Source: Pseudomonas silvicola (GTDB lineage: Bacteria; Pseudomonadota; Gammaproteobacteria; Pseudomonadales; Pseudomonadaceae). Taken from it: DNA of 64,000 nucleotides. The notes under the pieces were generated by a model. It had not been told where the DNA came from, did no database searches, and saw only the letters and a list, made by a program, of their open reading frames with translations. Below, one piece after another: positions 1 to 8,967 of this stretch. Made by a program: the position numbers and the translations under genes. How positions within the stretch are numbered: the stretch's first letter is position 1; each line of letters opens with the position of its first letter. Location: positions 5,664,501-5,728,500 of the forward strand of contig NZ_CP093280.1 in assembly GCF_026651855.1 (NCBI RefSeq), written 5' to 3'.

Positions 1-74
1 AGCGGTTCTGTGCAAAGTGCATTTTCCCCCCTCGCCCCCGCCCCGCATGATCAGGCCATCAACAAAAACAACAA

Positions 75-1394
75 ATGGAACCTGCCCTCATGCGCACCGC
101 CGCCTCTGCATCGACGGCCCCCGCGGCCGCCGCCCGTTCTACCCATGCCCAGATCACCTGGCGGCTGATGCCGCTGTTGCTGCTGTGCTACCTGTTCGCC
201 CACCTGGACCGTATCAACATCGGCTTCGCCAACATGCAGATGAGCAGCGACCTGCACTTCAGCGACACGGTGTACGGCTTTGGCGCCGGGCTGTTCTTCA
301 TCGCCTACGCGCTGTTCGGTGTGCCCAGCAACATGGCCCTGGACCGCGTGGGCCCGCGACGCTGGATCGCCACCCTGATGGTGGTATGGGGCCTGCTGTC
401 CACCAGCATGCTGTGGGTCGAGGGCGCCACCGGGTTCTATACCCTGCGCCTGCTGCTGGGGATGGCTGAAGCCGGGTTCTTCCCGGGCATACTGGTGCTG
501 CTCAACCGCTGGTACCCGGCAGGGCGGCGCGCTCAGGTCACCGCGTTGTTCGCCGTTGCCGTCCCCATGGCCGGAGTCATTGGCGGGCCACTGTCGGGGG
601 GCATTCTGCAGGGCTTTCATGACCTGGGTGGGCTGCGTGGCTGGCAGTGGATGTTCCTGATCGAAGGGCTGCCGGTGGTGGTGCTTGGCCTGGTGGTGCT
701 CAAGGCCCTGCCCGACCACTTCGAAAGCGTCAATTGGCTCAGTGCCGAACAGAAGCGCGAATTGCGCACGCAAATGGACGGAGAGGAACAGCGCAAGTCC
801 ATCACCTCCCTGAGTGGCATCGTTCGCGATGGCCATGTGTGGTTGCTGGTCGCCATCTATTTCGCGGTGATGCTGGCAGTCAACACCCTGGCCTTCTGGA
901 TGCCGACGCTGATACACGGCGCGGGCATCGGCAGCGATGGCCAGGTGGGCCTGCTCAGCGCCGTGCCGTACCTGGCCGGCTGCCTGTTCATGCTCGGCTG
1001 CGGGCGTTCCTCGGACCGCCGCCGTGAACGCCGCTGGCACCTGTGCGTGCCGCTGCTGATGTCGGCGCTGGGCATTGCCGTGGCCGGCATCGCGCCCGGC
1101 CACGCGCCCCTGGTGATGACGGGTCTGGTGGTCGCCGGCATGGGCGCCAGCGCCGCATTGCCGATGTTCTGGCAACTGCCACCGGCCTTTCTGGCCAACA
1201 ACACCCAGGCAGCCGGCATCGCCATGATCAGTTCGTTCGGCAGCATCGCATCGTTCCTGGCGCCTTACCTGATCGGCTGGATGCGCGACACCACCCACAG
1301 CACGAGCCTGGCGCTGTACGTGCTGGCGGTGTTCATTGCCCTGGGTAGCCTGCTGGTGCTGCGCACCGAAGCCCGGGTGGTCAACCCCGCCTGA
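75..1394 (+). CDS. hpaX: MFS transporter, probable 4-hydroxyphenylacetate permease HpaX
   Basis: This 439-residue polytopic membrane protein belongs to the anion:cation symporter branch of the major facilitator superfamily. About 12 hydrophobic segments alternate with short loops. The first helix is followed by LDRINIGFAN, a typical signature of this branch, and loop 2-3 carries the MFS motif DRVGPRRW. It sits beside the hpa catabolic genes and an OprD porin, which points to inner-membrane uptake of 4-hydroxyphenylacetate or a related aromatic acid. The oprD-like gene follows after 44 bp, so the two are probably co-transcribed. An in-frame ATG at 90 is an alternative start. Family is sure; substrate is inferred from context. 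Confidence 0.85.
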   Translation: MEPALMRTAASASTAPAAAARSTHAQITWRLMPLLLLCYLFAHLDRINIGFANMQMSSDLHFSDTVYGFGAGLFFIAYALFGVPSNMALDRVGPRRWIATLMVVWGLLSTSMLWVEGATGFYTLRLLLGMAEAGFFPGILVLLNRWYPAGRRAQVTALFAVAVPMAGVIGGPLSGGILQGFHDLGGLRGWQWMFLIEGLPVVVLGLVVLKALPDHFESVNWLSAEQKRELRTQMDGEEQRKSITSLSGIVRDGHVWLLVAIYFAVMLAVNTLAFWMPTLIHGAGIGSDGQVGLLSAVPYLAGCLFMLGCGRSSDRRRERRWHLCVPLLMSALGIAVAGIAPGHAPLVMTGLVVAGMGASAALPMFWQLPPAFLANNTQAAGIAMISSFGSIASFLAPYLIGWMRDTTHSTSLALYVLAVFIALGSLLVLRTEARVVNPA

Positions 1395-1438
1395 CCCGGC
1401 CATCGCGAATTTCACAACAATAACAAAGGAATCGCCCC

Positions 1439-2695
1439 ATGCCCCCACGCCTGTTTCGCCGCACGGCGGGCGCCAGCCTGTGCGCGGCGCTCGCGCCGCT
1501 CGCCGCCCACGCCGACTTCATCCAGGACAGCAAAGCCAGCCTGGAACTGCGCAATTTCTACCTCAACCGCGATTTCCGCCAACCCGGCGCCAGCCAGAAC
1601 ATGGCCGACGAATGGGCTCAGGGTTTCATCCTGCGCATGACGTCGGGCTATACCGAAGGCCCGGTGGGCCTGGGCCTGGACGCCCTGGGGGAAGTGGGTG
1701 TCAAGCTGGACTCCAGCCCCGACCATCGCGGCACGGGGCTGCTGCCCTACGGCGCCAGCAACCAACCGGCCAATGACTTCAGCGAGCTGGGCGTGACCGC
1801 CAAGGTCAAAGTCAGCCAGACGGTGCTCAAGGTCGGCACCCTGCTGCCGCAACTGCCGGTTGCCGCTTACAACGACGTGCGCTTGCTGCCGTCCACCTAC
1901 AGCGGCGAGTTGCTGACCTCCCAGGACATCGCAGGCCTGACCCTCAATGCCGCACGCCTGACCCGGCAGAACCTGCGTGACTCCTCCGGCACCGACGACA
2001 TGAGCTACGGCGGGGTACGCAGTGCCCATCTGGACCTGGCAGGTGGTACCTACCGGCTCACCCCCGGCCTGGCCGCCAGTTATTACTACGCCCGGATGGA
2101 AGACATTTATCGCCAGCACTTCATCGGGCTGGTGCACGACCTGCCTCTGGGTGACACCGTGAAGCTGCGCAGCGACCTGCGCTATTTCACCACCCGCGAG
2201 CAGGGCAATGAAGACTATCGGGGGGCCAGCCGCGTCGACGGTGGGCGCATCGACAACCGTTTCTTCAACGGTATGGTCACGCTGAACAGGGGCCCACACG
2301 CACTCGGCATCGGCTACCAGAACCTGTCCGGTGACGGCGACTTCGCCTACCCGGGGCTCGACCCCTACTCCATCAACCTGGTGACCATCAGCCCGTTCAC
2401 CAAGGCCGGCACCGATGCCTGGCAGGCACGCTACGACTACAACTTCGCCGCGCTGGGCATACCCGGGCTGACCTTCATGACCCGTTACGTCGATGGCCGT
2501 CATGTGCATACCAGCGCCGTGGACGACGGCCGCGAACGGGAACGCGACACGGACCTGGCCTACACGGTGCAAAGCGGCCCATTGAAGAATGTGACCGTGC
2601 GCTGGCGCAACGCGGCGTTTCGGTCGGGTAACGGGTTGAGCACGGCGATCGACGAGAACCGCGTGATCATCGGGTACACGGTGGCGCTGTGGTAA
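1439..2695 (+). CDS. OprD family outer-membrane porin
   Basis: This 418-residue protein has a Sec signal peptide ending near AAHA-DF (about residue 25). The mature start, with SLELRNFYLNRDF and then a GFILRMTSGYTEGPVG stretch, is characteristic of OprD-type substrate-specific porins. The rest shows alternating amphipathic beta strands and ends in an aromatic-rich segment (VIIGYTVALW). OprD channels admit amino acids or aromatic acids through the outer membrane. Here the gene follows the hpaX-like transporter, so the likely cargo is a hydroxyphenylacetate-type acid. The substrate is inference; the family is clear. Confidence 0.88.
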   Translation: MPPRLFRRTAGASLCAALAPLAAHADFIQDSKASLELRNFYLNRDFRQPGASQNMADEWAQGFILRMTSGYTEGPVGLGLDALGEVGVKLDSSPDHRGTGLLPYGASNQPANDFSELGVTAKVKVSQTVLKVGTLLPQLPVAAYNDVRLLPSTYSGELLTSQDIAGLTLNAARLTRQNLRDSSGTDDMSYGGVRSAHLDLAGGTYRLTPGLAASYYYARMEDIYRQHFIGLVHDLPLGDTVKLRSDLRYFTTREQGNEDYRGASRVDGGRIDNRFFNGMVTLNRGPHALGIGYQNLSGDGDFAYPGLDPYSINLVTISPFTKAGTDAWQARYDYNFAALGIPGLTFMTRYVDGRHVHTSAVDDGRERERDTDLAYTVQSGPLKNVTVRWRNAAFRSGNGLSTAIDENRVIIGYTVALW

Positions 2696-2775
2696 GGCCT
2701 GACACTGGGCGGTGCGAACCAGCGACGTCCACCAGGAGGGTGGCGGGTACAGGCCAGCGCCTCGCGTGCACGGCC

Positions 2776-3681
2776 TTACTCCGTTGCCCCCACCTGCCGC
2801 TGCCGGTATTCACCCGGGGTCATCTGCGCATAGCGTTGGAAGAACCGGCTGAAATAGGCCGGGTCCTTGAACCCCAGCGCAAAACAGATTTCATTGGCCG
2901 AACTGCCGGTGTACAGCAACAGGCGCCGCGCCTCCTGCATCAGCCGTTCCTGGATCAGGCGCTTGGACGGCAAGTCGGCGATGCGCCGGCACACGTCGTT
3001 GAGGCGCGCCTCGGTGACACCCACGCCTTCGGCATAGTGGGACAACGGCCAGTGCTGACGGTAGTTCGCTTCAATCAGCTCGTTGAAGCGGTGGAAGATC
3101 TTCAGGTCCTCGTGGCGCGCCGGCCGTGCCGCCAGCGAGTTGGCGCACAGGCGCAGCAGGCTGACCATGATCAACCGCGTCAGGCTCTCCAGCGCGGCGG
3201 CCCGGCCTGGGGCGGTGGCTTCTTTCTCCCGGGCCAGCTCATCGAACAGGCACTCCAGGCGGGTGATTTCCCCCCCGTGTTCGCTGCCCAACCCCGCCAG
3301 CGCCACGCACGCAGCCGGCAATCGCGGCCCCGGCGCCAATGCCGCATCCGACTCGATCAACTGCCATACCAGTTGCTGACGCACCGTCAGCACATGGCCA
3401 TCGGCATCGGCCTCGGTCACGAACGAATGGGGAATGGTCGGCGGCGTGAGGAAAAACATCGGGCCCGACTCCACGTACTGCTGGTCATCCAGGTACACCC
3501 GCACGGTGCCGGTCTTGACGTAATGCACCTGGAAAAAACGATCGTGACGGTGCACCGGCATGTTGCGCCCGAAAAAACCGGCCAGGTTGCCCAGACGGTC
3601 GTAGTGCACCTCGGCGTCGCTGTAACGCTGGTCGTAGACCTGGCCGATGTTGATGTTGGGGATGGGTTGCCTGTCCTTCAT
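2776..3681 (-). CDS. hpaA: AraC-family activator HpaA of 4-hydroxyphenylacetate catabolism
   Basis: This protein of about 301 residues has an N-terminal cupin-like ligand domain, including a GRNMPVHRHDRFFQ segment, and a C-terminal pair of AraC helix-turn-helix motifs (ANEICFALGFKDPAYFSRFF). The opening segment (INIGQVYDQRYSDAEVHYDRLGNL) resembles enterobacterial HpaA, and this decided the start at 3681 over an in-frame codon at 3741. It is divergent from hpaG1 and convergent with the porin gene. HpaA is known to activate hpaBC monooxygenase expression in response to 4-hydroxyphenylacetate. hpaBC is not in this window. Confidence 0.85.
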   Translation of the reverse strand: MKDRQPIPNINIGQVYDQRYSDAEVHYDRLGNLAGFFGRNMPVHRHDRFFQVHYVKTGTVRVYLDDQQYVESGPMFFLTPPTIPHSFVTEADADGHVLTVRQQLVWQLIESDAALAPGPRLPAACVALAGLGSEHGGEITRLECLFDELAREKEATAPGRAAALESLTRLIMVSLLRLCANSLAARPARHEDLKIFHRFNELIEANYRQHWPLSHYAEGVGVTEARLNDVCRRIADLPSKRLIQERLMQEARRLLLYTGSSANEICFALGFKDPAYFSRFFQRYAQMTPGEYRQRQVGATE

Positions 3682-3743
3682 GTCGGGACCTCGATCTTCT
3701 TGTTTTGGGTGGCCGGTCAGCCCACGAGGCCATTGTGCCACGC

Positions 3744-3789
3744 TTGACGATGGTTAACTTATTAATTATAAGGTTAACACATTAATTAC
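3744..3789 (+). promoter_or_regulatory. Probable hpaG1 promoter overlapped by an HpaR-type operator
   Basis: TTGACG (3744-3749) and TATAAG (3767-3772) are separated by 17 bp and form a good sigma-70 promoter. The spacer and -10 are embedded in an AT-rich repeat: GGTTAAC occurs at 3752-3758 and again at 3772-3778, and ATTAATTA occurs at 3761 and 3781. A similar ATTAAT/ATTAAC sequence lies just before hpaR. MarR-type HpaR represses the meta-cleavage operon in E. coli, so this is a plausible operator. The assignment to HpaR is inference. Confidence 0.55.
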
Positions 3790-3831
3790 TTTTCGCAGGG
3801 TGCCAACGCCCTGCTCCTCAAGGAGAACCGC

Positions 3832-4491
3832 ATGAGCCGTGGCCTGCATGAGATTGCGAGCGGTACCCTGTTCGGCGTCGCGCTGAACTATCAGGGCTTG
3901 CTGCAACAACGCCTCGCCGAATTCGATCAGGCGCCTTACACCCAGCCGCCGATCAAACCGGTGCTGTTCATCAAAACCCCCAACACCCGCAATGTGCACC
4001 AGGGCGAGGTGGTCTACCCCACTGGCGTGGAACGCCTGCAACCGGGCCCGGCCCTGGGCGTGGTGATCGGCAAGGACGCCAGCCGTGTCAGCCAGGCGCA
4101 GGCGCTGAGCCATGTGGCCGGCTACACCATCGTCAACGAATTCAGCCTGCCGGAAGACAGCTACTACCGCCCGGCAGTGAAAGCCAAGTGCCGCGATGGT
4201 TTCTGCGCACTGGGCCCAGCCCTGGTACCGGTGGACGCCATCGCCGACCCGCACCAGTTGACCCTCACGCTTTATGTGAACAACGAACGGGTGCAGGAAA
4301 ACACCACCGCCAACTTCGTCCGCGGCATTGCCCAACTGATCGCCGAGCTCAGCGAATTCATGACCCTGCACGCCGGCGACGTGCTGATCACCGGTACCCC
4401 CGAGGGGCGCGTAGACGTGCGCCCAGGCGACCGAGTGGACGTGGAAATCACCGGCCTCGGCCGCCTCACCAACACCATCGTGGCCGAGTAA
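3832..4491 (+). CDS. hpaG1: HpaG1 subunit of OPET decarboxylase/HHDD isomerase
   Basis: This 219-residue fumarylacetoacetate-hydrolase-fold protein corresponds to the N-terminal half of the fused E. coli HpaG/HpcE. With HpaG2 it would decarboxylate 5-oxopent-3-ene-1,2,5-tricarboxylate and isomerise the product. The fold motifs GYTIVNEFS and GDVLITGTPEG are present. The paired acidic metal ligands seen in HpaG2 (YECEL) are replaced here by PALGV, as expected if only the other half binds metal. The AAGGAG at 3820-3825, six bases before ATG, supports the start. It is the first gene of the hpaG1-G2-E-D-F-H-I operon. Confidence 0.9.
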   Translation: MSRGLHEIASGTLFGVALNYQGLLQQRLAEFDQAPYTQPPIKPVLFIKTPNTRNVHQGEVVYPTGVERLQPGPALGVVIGKDASRVSQAQALSHVAGYTIVNEFSLPEDSYYRPAVKAKCRDGFCALGPALVPVDAIADPHQLTLTLYVNNERVQENTTANFVRGIAQLIAELSEFMTLHAGDVLITGTPEGRVDVRPGDRVDVEITGLGRLTNTIVAE

Positions 4492-4501
4492 GGGGACCGC
4501 T

Positions 4502-5269
4502 ATGAAACACGCTCGAATCCGTTTTCAAGGCCAGGACCACGCCGTCACCGTGGAAGCAGACAACGCCGTGCGCCTTGCCGACGGCCGCCTGCTGGCTGAA
4601 GACCAGGTGCAGTGGCTGCCGCCCGCCACCGGCAGCATGTTCGCGCTGGGCTTGAATTATGCCGACCACGCCAAAGAGCTGGCCTTCACGCCACCGACCG
4701 AACCCCTGGCGTTCGTCAAATCCCCCGGCACCTACACGGGCCACAACCAGGTCAGTTGGCGCCCGGACAATGTCGCCTACATGCATTACGAGTGCGAACT
4801 GGTGGCTGTCATCGGCAAGCCGGCGCGCAACGTCAAGCGCGAGGATGCGCTGCAGTACCTGGCCGGCTACACGGTGTGCAACGACTACGCCATCCGTGAC
4901 TACCTGGAAAACTACTACCGCCCCAACCTGCGGGTGAAGAACCGCGACGCCACCACCCCGGTGGGGCCATGGATCGTCGACGTCGCCGATGTTCCCGACG
5001 TCGGCAACCTGGCCCTGCGCACCTGGGTCAACGGCGAGTTGCGCCAGGAAGGCACCACTGCCGACATGATCTTCGACATTCCTTACCTGATCGAATACCT
5101 GTCCAGCTTCATGACCTTGCAACCGGGCGACATGATCGCCACCGGCACACCCGAGGGGCTGGCCGACGTAGTGCCAGGCGACGAGGTGGTCGTAGAGGTC
5201 GAGGGTGTGGGCCGGCTGGTCAACCGCATCGTCAGCGAAACCCGATTCTTCGAGAACAACAAGGCGTGA
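4502..5269 (+). CDS. hpaG2: HpaG2 subunit of OPET decarboxylase/HHDD isomerase
   Basis: This 255-residue FAH-family protein is homologous to the C-terminal half of fused HpaG. The metal-binding residues are visible: Glu pair in YECELVAVIGK and Asp in CNDYAIRDY, followed by the conserved GDMIATGTPEGL loop. With HpaG1 it forms the decarboxylase/isomerase acting after HpaE and HpaF in homoprotocatechuate meta-cleavage. It starts 10 bp after hpaG1 and is followed within 4 bp by hpaE, consistent with one transcript. Cytoplasmic. Confidence 0.9.
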   Translation: MKHARIRFQGQDHAVTVEADNAVRLADGRLLAEDQVQWLPPATGSMFALGLNYADHAKELAFTPPTEPLAFVKSPGTYTGHNQVSWRPDNVAYMHYECELVAVIGKPARNVKREDALQYLAGYTVCNDYAIRDYLENYYRPNLRVKNRDATTPVGPWIVDVADVPDVGNLALRTWVNGELRQEGTTADMIFDIPYLIEYLSSFMTLQPGDMIATGTPEGLADVVPGDEVVVEVEGVGRLVNRIVSETRFFENNKA

Positions 5270-5273
5270 ACCC

Positions 5274-6734
5274 ATGATCAAGCACTGGATCAATGGCCGT
5301 GAGGTCGAAAGCAAAGACGTGTTCGTGAACCACAACCCGGCCACTGGCGAAGCCATTGGCGAAGTTGCCAGCGGCGGCGCCGAGGAAGTAGCCCAGGCCG
5401 TGGCCGCCGCCAGGCAAGCCTTCCCGAAATGGGCCGCCACCCCGGCCAAGGAGCGTGCGAAGCTGATGCGCAAGCTGGGTGAACTGATCGATCAGAACGT
5501 GCCGCACCTGGCCGAGCTGGAGACCCTGGACACCGGCCTGCCGATTCACCAGACCCGGAACGTGCTGATCCCCCGCGCCTCGCACAACTTCGATTTCTTT
5601 GCCGAAGTGTGCACACGCATGGACGGCCACAGTTACCCCGTGGACGACCAGATGCTCAACTACACGCTCTACCAGCCCGTGGGCGTGTGCGGCCTGGTGT
5701 CGCCGTGGAACGTGCCCTTCATGACCGCCACCTGGAAGACCGCACCGTGCCTGGCACTGGGCAACACCGCGGTACTGAAGATGAGCGAACTGTCGCCCCT
5801 GACCGCCAACGAGCTGGGGCGCCTGGCCGTGGAAGCCGGCATCCCCAACGGTGTGCTCAACGTGATTCAAGGCTACGGCGCCACCGCTGGCGATGCACTG
5901 GTCCGTCACCCTGATGTGCGCGCCATTTCCTTCACCGGCGGTACCGCCACCGGCAGAAAAATCATGCAGACCGCGGGCCTGAAGAAGTACTCCATGGAGC
6001 TGGGCGGCAAGTCGCCGGTGCTGATTTTCGAGGACGCCGACCTGGACCGTGCGCTGGACGCGGCCCTATTCACCATCTTCTCGCTCAATGGCGAACGCTG
6101 CACCGCCGGCAGCCGCATTTTCATTCAGGAAAGCGTGTACCCGCAGTTCGTCGCCGAATTCGCCGCGCGTGCCAAGCGCCTGATCGTCGGTGACCCGCAA
6201 GACCCGAAAACCCAAGTGGGCTCGATGATCACCCAGGCCCACTACGACAAGGTCACCGGTTACATCAGGGTCGGCCTGGAAGAAGGCGCCACCCTGCTGG
6301 CGGGCGGCCTGGAACGCCCGGCCAATTTGCCAACGCACCTGGCACGCGGGCAGTTCATCCAGCCCACCGTGTTCGCTGACGTCAACAACAGCATGCGCAT
6401 CGCCCAGGAAGAAATCTTCGGGCCGGTGGTGTGCCTGATCCCGTTCAAGGACGAAGCCGAGGCGCTGAAACTGGCCAACGAGACCGAATACGGCCTGGCC
6501 TCCTATATCTGGACCCAGGACATTGGCAAGGCACACCGTCTGGCCTACGGTATCGAGGCGGGCATGGTGTTCATCAACAGCCAGAACGTGCGTGACCTGC
6601 GCCAGCCATTCGGTGGTGTCAAAGGTTCCGGTACCGGCCGCGAAGGTGGCCAGTACAGCTTCGAGGTGTTCGCCGAGATCAAGAACGTGTGCATTTCCAT
6701 GGGCAGCCACCCCATCCCGCGGTGGGGGGTGTAA
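5274..6734 (+). CDS. hpaE: 5-carboxymethyl-2-hydroxymuconate semialdehyde dehydrogenase
   Basis: This 486-residue aldehyde dehydrogenase oxidises the ring-cleavage product CHMS to 5-carboxymethyl-2-hydroxymuconate using NAD. The family motifs appear in order: SPWNVPFMTATWK, FTGGTATG (cofactor binding), MELGGKSP with the general-base Glu, and GERCTAGS with the nucleophile Cys. A longer in-frame ORF begins at 5205 but would overlap hpaG2 by 65 bp. The ATG at 5274 gives the canonical start MIKHWINGREV. Its position between hpaG2 and hpaD fixes the substrate assignment. Confidence 0.92.
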   Translation: MIKHWINGREVESKDVFVNHNPATGEAIGEVASGGAEEVAQAVAAARQAFPKWAATPAKERAKLMRKLGELIDQNVPHLAELETLDTGLPIHQTRNVLIPRASHNFDFFAEVCTRMDGHSYPVDDQMLNYTLYQPVGVCGLVSPWNVPFMTATWKTAPCLALGNTAVLKMSELSPLTANELGRLAVEAGIPNGVLNVIQGYGATAGDALVRHPDVRAISFTGGTATGRKIMQTAGLKKYSMELGGKSPVLIFEDADLDRALDAALFTIFSLNGERCTAGSRIFIQESVYPQFVAEFAARAKRLIVGDPQDPKTQVGSMITQAHYDKVTGYIRVGLEEGATLLAGGLERPANLPTHLARGQFIQPTVFADVNNSMRIAQEEIFGPVVCLIPFKDEAEALKLANETEYGLASYIWTQDIGKAHRLAYGIEAGMVFINSQNVRDLRQPFGGVKGSGTGREGGQYSFEVFAEIKNVCISMGSHPIPRWGV

Positions 6735-6800
6735 CCCCGTCCCCGTCGCCGCAGCCTCCGGCAGCGGCGGCCATAACAACAATATTCAGGAGGTACCCGC

Positions 6801-7724
6801 ATGGGCAAGCTAGCCCTGGCCGCCAAGATCACCCACGTACCGTCCATGTACGTCAGCGAACTCGACGGCCCGAAAAAAGGCTTCCGGCAGGCCGCCATCG
6901 ACGGCCATTGCGAAATCAGCCGGCGCTGCCGCGAGCTGGGCGTCGACACCATCGTGGTGTTCGACACCCACTGGCTGGTGAACGCCAATTACCACATCAA
7001 CTGCGGCCCCCATTTCAAGGGGCTGTACACCAGCAACGAGTTGCCGCATTTCATCAGCAACATGGACTACGAGTTCCCCGGCAACCCGGAACTGGGGCTG
7101 ATCCTGGCCGACGTGTGCAACCGTTTCGGTGTCGAGACCATGGCCCACCATGCCACCACCCTGGCGCCCGAATACGGCACCCTGGTGCCCATGCGGTACA
7201 TGAACAAGGACCAGCACTTCAAGGTGATCTCGGTCTCGTCGCTGTGCACCTCCCACTACCTCAACGACAGTGCCCGCCTGGGCTGGGCCATGCGCAAGGC
7301 AGTGGAGGATCACTACGAAGGCACCGTCGCCTTCCTGGCCAGCGGCTCGCTGTCCCACCGTTTCGCCCAGAACGGCCAGGCGCCGGAGTTCGCCACCCGG
7401 ATCTGGAGCCCGTTCCTGGAGACCCTCGATGAGCGGGTGGTGCAGATGTGGGAGAACGGTGAGTGGGCCGAATTCTGCGGCATGCTGCCCGAGTATGCGG
7501 CCAAGGGGCACGGTGAAGGGTTCATGCACGATACCGCCATGCTGCTGGGCGCCATGGGCTGGTCTGAATACGACGGCAAGGTCGAAGTGCTGACGCCCTA
7601 CTTCGCCGCCTCGGGCACCGGCCAGATCAATGCGATATTCCCGGTGACCCCGCAGGACGGTTCGCGCATTCCACACGTGCAGGCGTCAAACCCCGCTAAC
7701 GTGGTGTCTACCAGTCGCCTCTGA
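6801..7724 (+). CDS. hpaD: 3,4-dihydroxyphenylacetate 2,3-dioxygenase
   Basis: This 307-residue class III (LigB-type) extradiol dioxygenase opens homoprotocatechuate to 5-carboxymethyl-2-hydroxymuconate semialdehyde with non-haem Fe(II). The N-terminal AAKITHVPSMYVSE segment carries a His of the expected metal site, FDTHWLVN a second His, and SGSLSHRF the catalytic region. An AGGAGGT ribosome-binding site lies 5-6 bp before the ATG. The 66 bp gap after hpaE is the largest in the first half of the operon. It is slightly longer than E. coli HpaD. Confidence 0.92.
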   Translation: MGKLALAAKITHVPSMYVSELDGPKKGFRQAAIDGHCEISRRCRELGVDTIVVFDTHWLVNANYHINCGPHFKGLYTSNELPHFISNMDYEFPGNPELGLILADVCNRFGVETMAHHATTLAPEYGTLVPMRYMNKDQHFKVISVSSLCTSHYLNDSARLGWAMRKAVEDHYEGTVAFLASGSLSHRFAQNGQAPEFATRIWSPFLETLDERVVQMWENGEWAEFCGMLPEYAAKGHGEGFMHDTAMLLGAMGWSEYDGKVEVLTPYFAASGTGQINAIFPVTPQDGSRIPHVQASNPANVVSTSRL

Positions 7725-7735
7725 GGAACACTTCC

Positions 7736-8140
7736 ATGCCCCACCTTGTACTGCTCTACACACACGACCTTGAACAGCACGCGGATTTCCCGCGCCTGAC
7801 CCGCGCCCTGGCCGATACCATGCTGGCCCAGCGTGACGAGAACGACAAACAGGTATTCCCCACCGGGGGTACCCGTGTGCTCGCCTACCCGGCCCAGCAC
7901 AGCGCGGTGGCCGATGGCCAAGGCGATTACGGTTTCCTCTACGCCAACCTGCGCATGGCGGCCGGGCGCAGCGCCGCCGTGCACAAGGCGGTGGGCGATG
8001 CCCTGCTCAAGGTGCTCGACGAGCACCTGGCGCCCGTCCTCGAAAGCCGCCCGGTGGGCATTACCCTGCAGATCGATGAGAGCCCAGGCCAGGTCTACGA
8101 CGGCAAGCACAGCAGCCTGCACCCCCTGTTCAACAAATGA
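7736..8140 (+). CDS. hpaF: 5-carboxymethyl-2-hydroxymuconate delta-isomerase
   Basis: This 134-residue protein of the CHMI/tautomerase superfamily starts MPHLVLLYT. Pro2 becomes the N-terminal catalytic base after methionine removal, a hallmark of the superfamily. It isomerises 5-carboxymethyl-2-hydroxymuconate to 5-oxopent-3-ene-1,2,5-tricarboxylate, the substrate of HpaG. It starts 11 bp after hpaD. The ORF containing hpaH begins overlapping its stop codon, but the real hpaH ATG is 15 bp downstream. Confidence 0.9.
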   Translation: MPHLVLLYTHDLEQHADFPRLTRALADTMLAQRDENDKQVFPTGGTRVLAYPAQHSAVADGQGDYGFLYANLRMAAGRSAAVHKAVGDALLKVLDEHLAPVLESRPVGITLQIDESPGQVYDGKHSSLHPLFNK

Positions 8141-8154
8141 TTGCGAGGTTTCCC

Positions 8155-8957
8155 ATGCTCGACCAAGCTTTTATCCAACAAGCGGCCCAGCGCCTGGACA
8201 ACGCCGAGCGCAGCCGTGAACAGGTGCGCCAGTTTTCCCTCGACCACCCCGCCATCACCGTCGACGACGCCTACGCCATCCAGCGCGCCTGGGTAGCGAA
8301 CAAGATCAAGGCCGGCCGCAAGCTGGTGGGCCACAAGATCGGCCTGACCTCCCGGGCCATGCAAGTGTCCTCCAACATCACCGAGCCGGACTATGGCGCG
8401 CTGCTGGACGACATGTTCTTCGATGAAGGCACCGACATTCCCTTCAACCGCTTCATCGTGCCACGGGTGGAAGTGGAGCTCGCGTTTATCCTCGGCAAGC
8501 CGCTCAAGGGGCCCGATGTCACGGTGTTCGACGTGCTGGACGCTACCGAATGGGTGATCCCGGCGCTGGAAATCATCGACGCGCGCATTCAGCAGATCGA
8601 CCCGCGGACCAACGCCACGCGCAAGGTGTTCGACACCATCAGCGATAACGCCGCCAACGCCGGCGTGGTCATGGGCGGGCGCGCCGTGCGGCCCACCGAG
8701 ATCGACCTGCGCAAGGTACCCGCGGTGCGTACCGCAATGGCGTGATCGAAGAGTCGGGGGTCTCGGCCGCCGTGCTCAACCACCCGGCCAAGGGCGTGGC
8801 GTGGCTGGCCAACAAGCTGGCTGCGTATGACGTGACCCTGCAGCCGGGGCAGGTCATCCTCGGCGGTTCCTTCACTCGTCCGGTGGCGGCCAACCCGGGT
8901 GATACCTTCCATGTCGACTACGACATGCTCGGCTCCATTGCGTGCCGGTTCGTCTGA
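8155..8957 (+). pseudogene. hpaH: hpaH 2-oxo-hept-4-ene-1,7-dioate hydratase, frameshifted
   Basis: Residues 1-191 (from [16 protein letters not shown]) read in one frame up to LRKVPAV, after which the frame runs into a stop at 8745. The remaining ~76 residues, including [17 protein letters not shown] and the C-terminal [13 protein letters not shown], read in the next frame to 8957. Inserting one T between 8728 and 8729 restores CTG TAC CGC AAT GGC and a normal 267-residue hydratase. The enzyme hydrates 2-oxo-hept-4-enedioate before the HpaI aldolase. Either this is a true single-base deletion that breaks the pathway, or it is a sequencing/assembly error. The rest of the gene looks unmutated. 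Confidence 0.88.
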
Positions 8958-8967
8958 GGAGTGCCAC

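Noticed and set aside
51-1448. 465-codon minus-strand frame over hpaX
   Set aside because: Its translation is His/Gln/Arg-rich shadow sequence, whereas the plus frame is a clear MFS transporter.
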